Positions 16,345 through 23,803 of a DNA stretch of 24,123 nucleotides are shown one piece after another. Source of the DNA: Cyclobacteriaceae bacterium. Its GTDB lineage: Bacteria; Bacteroidota; Bacteroidia; Cytophagales; Cyclobacteriaceae. Where the stretch lies: NCBI GenBank assembly GCA_029861825.1, contig JAOTYN010000006.1, positions 1-24,123 of the forward strand. The letters are read 5' to 3'. The position numbers and the translations under genes were made by a program. The notes under the pieces were generated by a model, which was not told the origin of the DNA, did not search any database, and worked only from the letters and a program-made list of their open reading frames with translations. Each line of letters starts with the position of its first letter. Within the stretch, counting starts at the first letter, position 1.

Positions 16345-16824
16345 CTAAACGCCTCCTACCCAAATTCGACTGTTCTTGTTGATCTTAAAGCGTTTCCATT
16401 CCAATAACCGAAAGCTTTGTCCCAATGCAATAAAACTCAATCCGATCAAAGCAGAATCACCTGCGTCATATTGTGGGTTATCCACAGTAGGATGTACCGC
16501 GGCACCTATCAAGAAACCCGCTGCTGGTATCAGGGTACCGTATCGCAATGTACGCCATTGATTTCGATGAAAATAGAAACTGTCGAAGTCATCCAGTTTA
16601 AGATAAATGTCATAATTACCCATTACCACCACGCTATCGGTCAGCTGCACCAATCGGCTGGTATGTTTACGCTTGTCCCCTTTTAATTTAAAGGTGACTT
16701 CCGATCCCAATGGGATGCGAATGCGCTTGGTACCATATCGATCCAAAACCAAATAATCCTGAGCTTGTAGATCCACGCAGCCCAACATGATTATACCCAG
16801 GAGTACGCCTCGGAATAGGTTCAT
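16345..16824 (-). CDS. Exported protein of unknown function
   Basis: A 159-residue protein. Residues 1-22 are a signal peptide (LFRGVLLGIIMLGCVDLQAQ); C16 could instead be a lipidation site (IMLGC). The body has a beta-rich region (IRIPLGSEVTFKLKGDKRKH, then LVQLTDSVVVMGNYDIYLKL) followed by a hydrophobic segment at about 97-111 (YGTLIPAAGFLIGAA) and a second at about 124-137 (ALIGLSFIALGQSF). The ending FKINKNSRIWVGGV is typical of short exported proteins found widely in Bacteroidota. I do not recognise a named family. It is the first gene of a probable pair with the CarboxypepD_reg-like protein and is divergent from the reductase gene at 16983 across 158 bases. Confidence 0.75.
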   Translation of the reverse strand: MNLFRGVLLGIIMLGCVDLQAQDYLVLDRYGTKRIRIPLGSEVTFKLKGDKRKHTSRLVQLTDSVVVMGNYDIYLKLDDFDSFYFHRNQWRTLRYGTLIPAAGFLIGAAVHPTVDNPQYDAGDSALIGLSFIALGQSFRLLEWKRFKINKNSRIWVGGV

Positions 16825-16982
16825 CGTTGTAATATACGCAATAGAGGGCAGTGAAGCTGTTAAATAATGTTAAAGGGAAATAGTAAATGTAAAAGTATAA
16901 AAGTCCCTTGGAGTTTGAATTCTGTATCTTAAGGGATGACAAAAGCGTTTTCTAATAAAGGCTGTATGATGTGCACTAACAA

Positions 16983-17921
16983 ATGAGTAATATGATCTAC
17001 ATAATCGGAGCTGGAGCAGTAGGAAAGTCCCTGGCGGTTTCTTTGAAGCTACACCAGCGGGATGTAACGATAATTCGGGGCAGTGTCGACCAGGCCGACC
17101 GCTATGTAGAGCGAATTGAAATATGGTACAACAATCAAGAAGCTTTAGTGCAAGAAGTGGAGGTTAGCACGTTAAACCACCACTCAGAACTTGAAGGTGT
17201 AGTAGTGCTTACCAATAAGTCATACGGCAACGATGAACTGGCTCGAAAACTCGAAGGCAAAACGAGCTCCAGTCCTGTGGTATTACTGCAAAACGGTCTG
17301 GGAATTGAGGGTCCCTTTTGGGAGCGCCTGTTCCCGGAGATATATCGGGGGATTTTATTTTTAAGTGGTGAAAAGACCGTGAAGGGAGTAAACTACACTC
17401 CGGTAGCCGATTCTCCCATTGGGGTGGTGAGGTCGAACAACACCCAGCTTGATGCCCTGGTCGAACTATTGAATACGCCCTATTTTGAATTCAGAACAGA
17501 GGAGTTCATCGAAAAGATCATTTGGGAAAAAGCCATTGCCAACACAGTTTTTAATTCTATTTGTCCCTTGCTAGATATAGATAATGGTATATTTCACAGG
17601 GATCCCCAGGTTTTCGGACTGGCCCGGAAAATAATAGCTCAGTGTATTATGGTAGCCCATGCTGAGGGAATTAGCATAAATCAAGAAGATATGGAAGCGC
17701 GGGTACTTCACATCAGCAAGAAGTCCGATGGATCCTTGATCTCAACCTTGCAGGATATGAGGAACGGCCGGGAAACGGAGATTGATACCCTTAACGGGGC
17801 TATAGTAGAGGTTGCGCAAAAGTATAACCAGGAGCATGTGGTGGAAGAAACCAAATTGCTGGGGGAGCTCATCCGCATGAAATCCCAATTAATGAGAAAA
17901 CATAATAATCAGCCTTCATAA
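16983..17921 (+). CDS. 2-dehydropantoate 2-reductase family protein (PanE/ApbA-type)
   Basis: A 312-residue NAD(P)H-dependent reductase. The N-terminal Rossmann domain begins IYIIGAGAVGKSLA (GAGAVG at 9-14), and QNGLG (103-107) is the family's cofactor-side motif. The all-helical C-terminal domain has the catalytic lysine in WEKAIANTVFNS (K183) and the substrate-binding SLISTLQDMRNGRETEIDTLNG (E265/E267 region). In PanE this reduces ketopantoate to pantoate for coenzyme A. The residues are present, but panB, panC and panD are not nearby and the family contains other 2-oxoacid reductases, so I leave the symbol blank. ATG 16983 is taken; an in-frame ATG at 16992 is an alternative. The GyrI-like gene follows after 16 bases, suggesting co-transcription. 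Confidence 0.88.
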   Translation: MSNMIYIIGAGAVGKSLAVSLKLHQRDVTIIRGSVDQADRYVERIEIWYNNQEALVQEVEVSTLNHHSELEGVVVLTNKSYGNDELARKLEGKTSSSPVVLLQNGLGIEGPFWERLFPEIYRGILFLSGEKTVKGVNYTPVADSPIGVVRSNNTQLDALVELLNTPYFEFRTEEFIEKIIWEKAIANTVFNSICPLLDIDNGIFHRDPQVFGLARKIIAQCIMVAHAEGISINQEDMEARVLHISKKSDGSLISTLQDMRNGRETEIDTLNGAIVEVAQKYNQEHVVEETKLLGELIRMKSQLMRKHNNQPS

Positions 17922-17937
17922 ACTGATGATATAATAG

Positions 17938-18429
17938 ATGATTGCACACAATCCAATGCGACCGCGATTTGAAACATTAGAAAAGAAGAAATTGATCGGC
18001 ATGAAAGAAAGGATGTCCTTAACGAGCAACAAGACCTTTCAGCTGTTCAGCACCTTTATGCCCCGGCGCCATGAGATTATTACCCCCAAGAACGGCGATG
18101 TATATGACCTAAAGATTTACCCTGAAGATTATTACGAGAACTTCAATCCGGCCCGGGAATTTGAAAAATGGGCATTAATGGAGGTGAATGTTTTTGACCA
18201 GGTACCTTTGGAAATGGATACTTTCGAATTACCGGCAGGTATCTATGCAGTTTTTATCCAGCGAGGCCCCAACTCAGACACCAGTACCTTTGAACATATT
18301 TTTCGGGAATGGTTGCCTACCTCAGGTTATAAACTGGATAACCGACCGCATTTTGAAATTCTGGGGCCCAAATACCGAAAGGACCATATTGATTCTGAAG
18401 AAGAGATCTGGATACCGGTAAAACGGTAG
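17938..18429 (+). CDS. GyrI-like / AraC effector-binding-type domain protein
   Basis: A 163-residue soluble protein of the GyrI-like small-molecule-binding superfamily. Characteristic pieces are RFETLEKKKLIGMKERMSL at the start, a central YDLKIYPEDYYENFNPAREFEKWALMEV region, ELPAGIYAVFIQRGP (about 98-112), a helix IFREWLPTSGYKLDNRPHFEIL, and a final EEEIWIPVKR, as in family members that end with a beta strand. There is no DNA-binding domain, so it is a stand-alone effector-binding protein; related proteins bind or hydrolyse hydrophobic small molecules, but no ligand can be named. Family members often begin near MxPRxExL, so ATG 17956 is a serious alternative start. It follows the reductase by 16 bases. 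Confidence 0.85.
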   Translation: MIAHNPMRPRFETLEKKKLIGMKERMSLTSNKTFQLFSTFMPRRHEIITPKNGDVYDLKIYPEDYYENFNPAREFEKWALMEVNVFDQVPLEMDTFELPAGIYAVFIQRGPNSDTSTFEHIFREWLPTSGYKLDNRPHFEILGPKYRKDHIDSEEEIWIPVKR

Positions 18430-18504
18430 TCGCCCCAGACTGGCAGGGTTATGAACCACCTTCGCCAACTCTCGTTTAGAGTTTCAAAGCCTGCAAGCTT
18501 AAAA

Positions 18505-18529
18505 TGGAATAAGCACTGGAATAAGCACT
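18505..18529. repeat. Tandem 12-base duplication
   Basis: TGGAATAAGCAC occurs twice back to back (18505-18516 and 18517-18528), followed by one more T. It lies in the 215-base gap between the GyrI-like and DinB genes, which otherwise shows no clear feature. It could be replication slippage or a paired binding site. Confidence 0.6.
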
Positions 18530-18644
18530 TAAGAATTGGACTATCCTGCTAGAAACCTTTAGTCTCTGATTGGTGACGCTGTGCGGCAATTTTATCACCT
18601 GGATACTTAGACGATAATTATACATATACTATAACCCAAAAAAT

Positions 18645-19157
18645 ATGATACAAGAAGCACTTTTGGCCGAACTAAAATTCGAAGCCGATAATACCCGTAA
18701 ACTATTTCAGGCTGTACCAGATGATGTTTTGCAGTACCAGCCAACGGACTTTAATTGGACTACCGCAAAATTGGCTGCCCATATAGCCCAAATATACCAT
18801 TGGTGGGATGCCACCTTAAACCAGGATGTTCTGGAAATGAGTACCTATACCTACGATCCAGGGGATATCAGCAATATGGAATCGATCATGAAGAAACTGG
18901 AAGAAAACATTTCCGAGGCCATCGGAAATCTAGAGCAATATCCGGAAGAGAAGTTTACGGATATGTGGGCGATGCAAATGAATGGAGCAGATATAATGCC
19001 CCCTATGCCCCGTATCCAGGTCGTTCGCAGTTTTTTAATGAATCACCTTTACCATCACCGTGGAGAGTTGATAACCTATTTAAGAGCCAATGGCAAACCT
19101 GTGCCAGGGCTGTATGGCCCTTCCTATGAAGAAGAACAAGCTATGGGAAACTCCTAA
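18645..19157 (+). CDS. DinB-family protein
   Basis: A 170-residue four-helix-bundle protein of the DinB/YfiT superfamily. The three metal-ligand histidines of the fold fit H46 (KLAAHIAQIYHW), H134 and H138 (MNHLYHHRGEL), giving the usual single-His plus HxxxH arrangement. Superfamily members include thiol-dependent transferases such as bacillithiol or mycothiol transferases, as well as proteins of unknown activity; which applies here cannot be told. There is no signal peptide, so it is cytoplasmic. The start at ATG 18645 is preceded by an A-run and no Shine-Dalgarno, as is normal in this group. The alpha/beta hydrolase follows after 59 bases on the same strand. Confidence 0.87.
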   Translation: MIQEALLAELKFEADNTRKLFQAVPDDVLQYQPTDFNWTTAKLAAHIAQIYHWWDATLNQDVLEMSTYTYDPGDISNMESIMKKLEENISEAIGNLEQYPEEKFTDMWAMQMNGADIMPPMPRIQVVRSFLMNHLYHHRGELITYLRANGKPVPGLYGPSYEEEQAMGNS

Positions 19158-19216
19158 TGACTCCCTATGTTGTGTGAGGAACGTCATTTACCTATAAAAT
19201 TTGATTCCATCTAACC

Positions 19217-20248
19217 ATGAGAATCCTGGGACGTCTTTTGAAAGCAATTGGACTGCTGGTGCTGGCAATAGTTATGTTCACCATCATTTGGTGGTTTTGG
19301 CCAGCTAAAACTCCAGCCATTGACTCAACCCCAGAGGGGAGATCCATATCCCAAATCGAATATGTAAAGATCGGTGGAGTAGAACAGTGTATTTTGATCC
19401 GGTCTCATGATACCCGCAATCCCATTCTATTATTTCTCCACGGCGGGCCGGGCATGCCCATGATGTACCTGGGCTATAAATTCCAGAGGCCCTTGGAAAA
19501 ATATTTTACGGTGGTCCAATGGGACCGCAGAGGCGCAGGCAAGACCTTTTACCATAATAAGCCCACTGCTGAAAGTATGAGCACCCGACAATTGATCGAC
19601 GATGCCTATGCATTAATTGATACCTTAAGAACAAGATTCGAACAGAGACAAGTGATTTTGGTGGGTCACTCCTTCGGTACACACTTGGGAAGCATAATGG
19701 CAAATGAGCGACCTGAACTGTTTAGTCATTACATTTCCATTGGGCAGGTGGTCGATAACAAGAAAGCCCGGGTGTTGCAAGAAAGATTCATTCGTGAGCA
19801 AGCCGGATTAAAAGAAAGAGTAGAGGTTATCACAGCCCTTGACAGTATTAAGAATGTTGACTTTGAAAGCTGGCTGTTCGAGTTTGGCGGTGAACTCAAA
19901 GCCAGCAGGTCTTTTTTTCCACTAATCTGGACAGGTGTACGGGCTCCGGAATACAAATTATCGGAAGCAGTGGCTGTAGCCAAAGGCTCATCATTCAGCT
20001 CCGCTCACATGAAACATAATGTCTTATCGGGCAGTATTTATGAAGAAGTAATGGAATACCAAGTGCCGGTTTACTTTCTAGTGGGCCGTTGGGATTATAC
20101 CACCCCTCACCAATTGATTACTGAATACTATAAACACCTTCAGGCTCCCCAAAAAGAGCTAATCTTTTTCGAGAACTCCGCTCATTTCCCGTTTTTTGAA
20201 GAACCTGACCAATTTTGTGAGGTGGTGATCAGGTTAATAAATAAGTGA
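19217..20248 (+). CDS. Alpha/beta hydrolase, proline iminopeptidase-like (S33), membrane-anchored
   Basis: A 343-residue alpha/beta hydrolase. An N-terminal hydrophobic helix (about 10-28, AIGLLVLAIVMFTIIWWFW) anchors it. Then come the oxyanion motif HGGPG (75-79), QWDRRGAGKT (101-110), the nucleophile elbow VGHSFGTHLG with S152, a catalytic-acid candidate D293 in LVGRWDYTTP, and H323 in ENSAHFPFFE, so the triad is complete. HGGPG with DxRGxG places it near the prolyl aminopeptidase/S33 group. The substrate is unknown, since many such proteins are esterases or act on non-peptide substrates. It follows the DinB gene by 59 bases and precedes the Gluconate_2-dh3/GMC pair by 82 bases. A second HGGPG hydrolase lies at 22745. 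Confidence 0.9.
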   Translation: MRILGRLLKAIGLLVLAIVMFTIIWWFWPAKTPAIDSTPEGRSISQIEYVKIGGVEQCILIRSHDTRNPILLFLHGGPGMPMMYLGYKFQRPLEKYFTVVQWDRRGAGKTFYHNKPTAESMSTRQLIDDAYALIDTLRTRFEQRQVILVGHSFGTHLGSIMANERPELFSHYISIGQVVDNKKARVLQERFIREQAGLKERVEVITALDSIKNVDFESWLFEFGGELKASRSFFPLIWTGVRAPEYKLSEAVAVAKGSSFSSAHMKHNVLSGSIYEEVMEYQVPVYFLVGRWDYTTPHQLITEYYKHLQAPQKELIFFENSAHFPFFEEPDQFCEVVIRLINK

Positions 20249-20284
20249 AATCTTGCCCCCTTTTACCAAGTCGTTTAATACTGA

Positions 20285-20317
20285 TTTTACATTTTACATT
20301 TATCGTTTTACATTTAT
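20285..20317. repeat. Direct repeat TTTTACATTTAT before the Gluconate_2-dh3 gene
   Basis: TTTTACATTTAT is present at 20292-20303 and again at 20306-20317, a 14-base period, with a partial copy (TTTTACA) at 20285-20291. The block ends 13 bases before the ATG at 20331, so it lies in the leader or promoter. Slippage or a binding site are both possible. Confidence 0.5.
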
Positions 20318-20330
20318 TTAAAATATCAGC

Positions 20331-20870
20331 ATGAATAGACGCCAAGCTTTAAAGTCATCTGCTACCGCCCTGGTAAGCCTAGGGGCCTTACCGGGCCTTT
20401 CAGCCCTTCTGAAAAGTTGCGGTGTAGAACGGCTTACAGATTATCAACCCGTTTATCTAAGCACGGATCAATTCGATACCATATGGCAACTAGCTAACCT
20501 TATCCTGCCTCAAACGGACACTCCTGGGGCTTCGGAGGCGGGTGTGGCCCCTTATATTGATCTATTGTTTGAATCTTTTTTTAAGGATGACGAAAAGCAA
20601 AGACTTGAGTCCGGGTTAAATGCTTTTATGCGTGACTGTGAGGACCAAGAGAACAAGCCTTTTGTCAAAATAAATACCCAACAACAAATGAAACACCTGG
20701 AAGAGATCCAGTCAACGGAATTTTTCAGCTCTTTCAAACAATTGGTGCTATGGGCTTTCTTTACTTCAGAAGTCGGGACGAAGAGCATGAACTACCGACC
20801 GGTACCTGGACAACATCAAGGATGTATTACCATAGATGAAAACGAAAAAAACCTTGTGGGGAACCGGTAA
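20331..20870 (+). CDS. Gluconate 2-dehydrogenase subunit 3 family protein
   Basis: A 179-residue exported subunit of a membrane-associated FAD dehydrogenase complex (Gluconate_2-dh3 family). It starts MNRRQALKSSATALVSLG, a twin-arginine-type signal, with LLKSCG at about 26-31. The body matches the family: LSTDQFDTIWQLANLILPQTDTPGA (about 43-67), a helical core, and WAFFTSEVGTKSMNYRPVPG near the end. In characterised enzymes this small subunit is needed for export and assembly of the large FAD subunit, which has no signal of its own; the layout here fits, with the GMC subunit beginning 2 bases after the stop. The 14-base repeats upstream may mark its promoter region. The third partner, a membrane cytochrome c, is not seen in the window. 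Confidence 0.88.
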   Translation: MNRRQALKSSATALVSLGALPGLSALLKSCGVERLTDYQPVYLSTDQFDTIWQLANLILPQTDTPGASEAGVAPYIDLLFESFFKDDEKQRLESGLNAFMRDCEDQENKPFVKINTQQQMKHLEEIQSTEFFSSFKQLVLWAFFTSEVGTKSMNYRPVPGQHQGCITIDENEKNLVGNR

Positions 20871-20872
20871 TC

Positions 20873-22558
20873 ATGAAACTTCAAACACAATACTTCGATG
20901 CAATTGTGATCGGTTCGGGGATGTCCGGAGGATGGGCAGCTAAAGAATTGTGCGAAAAAGGCCTGAAAACCCTGGTTCTGGAACGTGGCCGTCAGGTAGA
21001 GCATATCAAGGATTATCCCACTACCAATAAAGCGCCCTGGGAATATGAATTCCGCAAACGTATTTCGAAGCAAACCGAAGAAGAATACCCCATTCAAAAA
21101 TTGAAGTACTGCTTTGATGAATCTACCAAGCATTTTTTTGCCAGTGACCGCAAACATCCTTATACCACCGATGAGGACAGACCTGTGCGCCTTTATCGAA
21201 GTTTTAATGCCGGAGGTAAAAGCCTGATATGGGCCCGGCAAAGCTACCGCCTTAGCGATATCGATTTCGAGTCCAACCATAAAGACGGCCATGGGGTAGA
21301 CTGGCCCCTACGGTATAAGGACATAGCTCCCTGGTACGACTATGTAGAAAAGTACATCGGTGTAAGCGGAAAAAACGAAGGCTTAATGCAATTGCCGGAT
21401 GGACACTTTCTGCCACCCATGGAACTCAATTGTGTAGAAAAACACTTCAAGGGGGCCATGAATGAAAAGTTGGGACGTATTGTCACCATTGGCCGAACTG
21501 CACATCTCACCGTTGCGCATAACGGCAGGGGTCCCTGCCAATACCGCAATGTATGTGAAACCGGCTGCCCCTACGGCGCTTATTTCAGCAGCGTGAGTGT
21601 CACTTTACCTGCTGCCCAGGTCACTGGCAACATGACCTTCAAACCCCATGCTATCGTGCATTCCATCATTTATGACGAGAAAGTCCGAAAAGCCACTGGT
21701 GTTCGAGTAATCGATGCTCAAACCAAAGAAACCACTGAGTACTTCGGCAAGGTGGTCTTTTTATGTGCTTCAGCGCTTTCCAGTACCCGTATTATGTTAA
21801 ATAGTAAGTCCCCCGGTTTCCCAAACGGCATTGCCAACAGCAGTGGCGTACTGGGGCACTACCTGATGGATCATTGCGGTTACGGATTCTCGGCAGAGGT
21901 TGAGGGATTTAAAGACGGTTATTACAACGGTCACCGCCCCACGGGATTTTATGTGCCTCGTTTCCAAAACGTCGACCAGCCAAGTCCTGATTTTGTGAGA
22001 GGATTTGGATTTCAGGGAAGGGCCTACCGACAAAATTGGTCCCGGGGGAACAATCAGCAGGGATTTGGTGGGGAATTTAAGGATGCTCTTATGAAACCAG
22101 GCCCTTGGGGCATCAGTATGGGTTCGTTTGGCGAGGTCTTACCCTATTACGAAAACTTCGCGCAACTCAATGAAGAGGTAAAAGATGAATGGGGCATGCC
22201 GGTACTGCATATCAGCGGCGCCCTTGGTGAAAATGAAAAGGTCATGATCAAAAAAATGGCAGAGGCGGCGGTAGAAATGTTTGAAGCAGCCGGCTTCAAG
22301 AATATCCAGATCGGCGATCCGGATAGTTACGTGCTGGGCCACAAGAGTCACGAAATGGGAACTGCTCGTATGGGCCGTGATCCCAAAACCTCTGTGCTGA
22401 ACAAGTGGAATCAATGCCACGATGTTCCTAACCTTTTTGTAACCGACGGCTCCTTTATGACTTCGTCTGCTTGCCAGAACCCCTCTCTCAGTTATATGGC
22501 CTTTACCGCGAGGGCAGCTGATTATGCGGTTGGACAACTGGCGCAAGGGCGGTTGTAA
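20873..22558 (+). CDS. GMC-family FAD oxidoreductase (gluconate/sugar dehydrogenase-type large subunit)
   Basis: A 561-residue FAD enzyme. The dinucleotide fold is AIVIGSGMSGGWAAKEL (G14xG16xxG19) with E37 in VLERG holding the adenosine ribose. SFNAGGKSLIWARQSYRL (about 104-121) is the FAD-attachment loop typical of the family. CQYRNVCETGCPYGAYF contains three close cysteines common to this subgroup. The C-terminal GMC domain has SHEMGTARMG (H493) and ACQNPSLSYMAF (N536), which align with the His/Asn catalytic pair of pyranose oxidase (inference). It oxidises an alcohol or sugar, probably in the periplasm, passing electrons to a cytochrome or quinone. It has no signal, so export is probably carried by the subunit-3 partner. 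The exact substrate is not predictable; gluconate, glucose or sorbitol-like compounds are possible. Confidence 0.9.
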   Translation: MKLQTQYFDAIVIGSGMSGGWAAKELCEKGLKTLVLERGRQVEHIKDYPTTNKAPWEYEFRKRISKQTEEEYPIQKLKYCFDESTKHFFASDRKHPYTTDEDRPVRLYRSFNAGGKSLIWARQSYRLSDIDFESNHKDGHGVDWPLRYKDIAPWYDYVEKYIGVSGKNEGLMQLPDGHFLPPMELNCVEKHFKGAMNEKLGRIVTIGRTAHLTVAHNGRGPCQYRNVCETGCPYGAYFSSVSVTLPAAQVTGNMTFKPHAIVHSIIYDEKVRKATGVRVIDAQTKETTEYFGKVVFLCASALSSTRIMLNSKSPGFPNGIANSSGVLGHYLMDHCGYGFSAEVEGFKDGYYNGHRPTGFYVPRFQNVDQPSPDFVRGFGFQGRAYRQNWSRGNNQQGFGGEFKDALMKPGPWGISMGSFGEVLPYYENFAQLNEEVKDEWGMPVLHISGALGENEKVMIKKMAEAAVEMFEAAGFKNIQIGDPDSYVLGHKSHEMGTARMGRDPKTSVLNKWNQCHDVPNLFVTDGSFMTSSACQNPSLSYMAFTARAADYAVGQLAQGRL

Positions 22559-22611
22559 TTACGCCTGCCTACAGGCAGGAATTACGAAAGACGATTTACC
22601 CAATTACGAAA
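22557..22611. repeat. Intergenic AATTACG repeats with a CCTGCC hairpin
   Basis: AATTACG occurs at 22557, 22580 and 22602 (the last two as AATTACGAAA, 22 bases apart). Between the first and second copies, CCTGCCTACAGGCAGG forms a 7-base stem around a 2-base loop. The stop of the GMC gene lies in the first copy. There is no T tract, so it is not a normal terminator; it looks like a dispersed intergenic repeat. Confidence 0.5.
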
Positions 22612-22744
22612 TGAAGTCAGCATAATTTCTAAAATAGCTAATCGCCGATCTCTAATCTTCAATCCAGATTGGTCCCTCTCGGTCTTCCTGGTTCCTACGT
22701 AATACCATTTTATTTAATATATTCAAATACCACCATCAAAAGCC

Positions 22745-23797
22745 TTGAATATGAAACCATTACTGACTATATCATTAATAGCCGTGATCATATGCGCGTG
22801 CGCCCCGCAACAGGAGAAGGTGGAAGATACTACCACTGCCAGTAACTATTTGGATTACTCCGGCCGCGATGATGTCTTAAGTGGAGGAGTTACGATGATC
22901 CCTATTAAAACCGCCGCCGGTGAATTTAAAGTATGGACCAAGAGAGTAGGAAATAATCAGGATATGAAAGTGCTGTTGCTGCATGGAGGTCCAGGAGCTA
23001 CCCATGAATACTTCGAAGCATTTGACTCCTTCTTTCCCAATGCTGAGATCGAATATTACTATTACGACCAACTGGAATCCGCTTACAGTGACCAGCCAAA
23101 CGATAGCACTTTGTGGAGTGTAGAGCGATACGTGGATGAGGTGGAACAGGTAAGAATAGCGCTGGGGCTGGACGAATCAAACTTCTACCTGCTGGGGAGT
23201 TCCTGGGGTGGTATTTTGTGTATGGAATATGCCCTGCAGCATCAGGAAAAATTAAAAGGTCTTATTGTTTCCAATATGATGTCGTCCGTGCCAGAGTATA
23301 ATAAATATGCCAATGAAGTATTGGGACCTCAGTTGCCTCCGGAGGTGCTAAAGGAAGTCCGTGAATTGGAAGCCAAAGGAGAATACACGAATCCCCGTTA
23401 CAGCGAGTTGCTATTCACTCACTACTACACGGAACATGTGCTTAGGATGCCTTTGGATCAATGGCCGGATCCTGTTAACCGAGCCTTTGCCAAAATGAGT
23501 GCCGATTTATACATGACCATGCAGGGACCTAGTGAATTTGGCATCGTGGGTGACGCCAAGTTGAAGGATTGGGATATAAGTGGTGAACTTTCCAAAATAA
23601 CCGTACCCACCTTGATGATTGGAGGGGCTTATGATACCATGGATCCCAAACACATGGAGTGGATGGCTTCACAGGTGCAAAATGGTCGCTACCTACACTG
23701 TGCACAAGGCAGTCATCTGGCCATGTACGACGATCAACTCACCTATTTTGAAGGACTGATCGAATTTATCAGGGATGTAGATCAGGGTAATATGTAA
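22745..23797 (+). CDS. Proline iminopeptidase-like alpha/beta hydrolase, lipoprotein
   Basis: A 350-residue hydrolase. The N-terminus (about 4-19, LLTISLIAVIICAC) ends in a lipobox-like ICAC with C19 the probable lipid site, so it is exported and anchored. The S33 core has LLLHGGPGATHEYFE (H80-G84), YYYDQLESAYSDQP where prolyl aminopeptidases have DQRG-type sequence, LLGSSWGGILCMEYA with nucleophile S153, D297 in IGGAYDTMDP and H324 in AQGSHLAMYDD. The complete triad and length are typical of proline iminopeptidases, which release N-terminal proline from peptides; related enzymes act on other amides or esters, so the symbol is left blank. ATG 22745 is used; the second in-frame ATG at 22751 would shorten the signal by two residues. 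The VanZ-like gene begins 6 bases after the stop. Confidence 0.9.
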   Translation: MNMKPLLTISLIAVIICACAPQQEKVEDTTTASNYLDYSGRDDVLSGGVTMIPIKTAAGEFKVWTKRVGNNQDMKVLLLHGGPGATHEYFEAFDSFFPNAEIEYYYYDQLESAYSDQPNDSTLWSVERYVDEVEQVRIALGLDESNFYLLGSSWGGILCMEYALQHQEKLKGLIVSNMMSSVPEYNKYANEVLGPQLPPEVLKEVRELEAKGEYTNPRYSELLFTHYYTEHVLRMPLDQWPDPVNRAFAKMSADLYMTMQGPSEFGIVGDAKLKDWDISGELSKITVPTLMIGGAYDTMDPKHMEWMASQVQNGRYLHCAQGSHLAMYDDQLTYFEGLIEFIRDVDQGNM

Positions 23798-23803
23798 TTG
23801 CGA

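Noticed and set aside
18451..18552. 33-codon ORF in the gap before the DinB gene
   Set aside because: It runs through the tandem duplication, has no family resemblance, and no terminator or promoter supports it.
20816..21292. 158-codon minus-strand ORF with hydrophobic content
   Set aside because: Antisense to the well-supported start of the GMC oxidoreductase, including its FAD motif.
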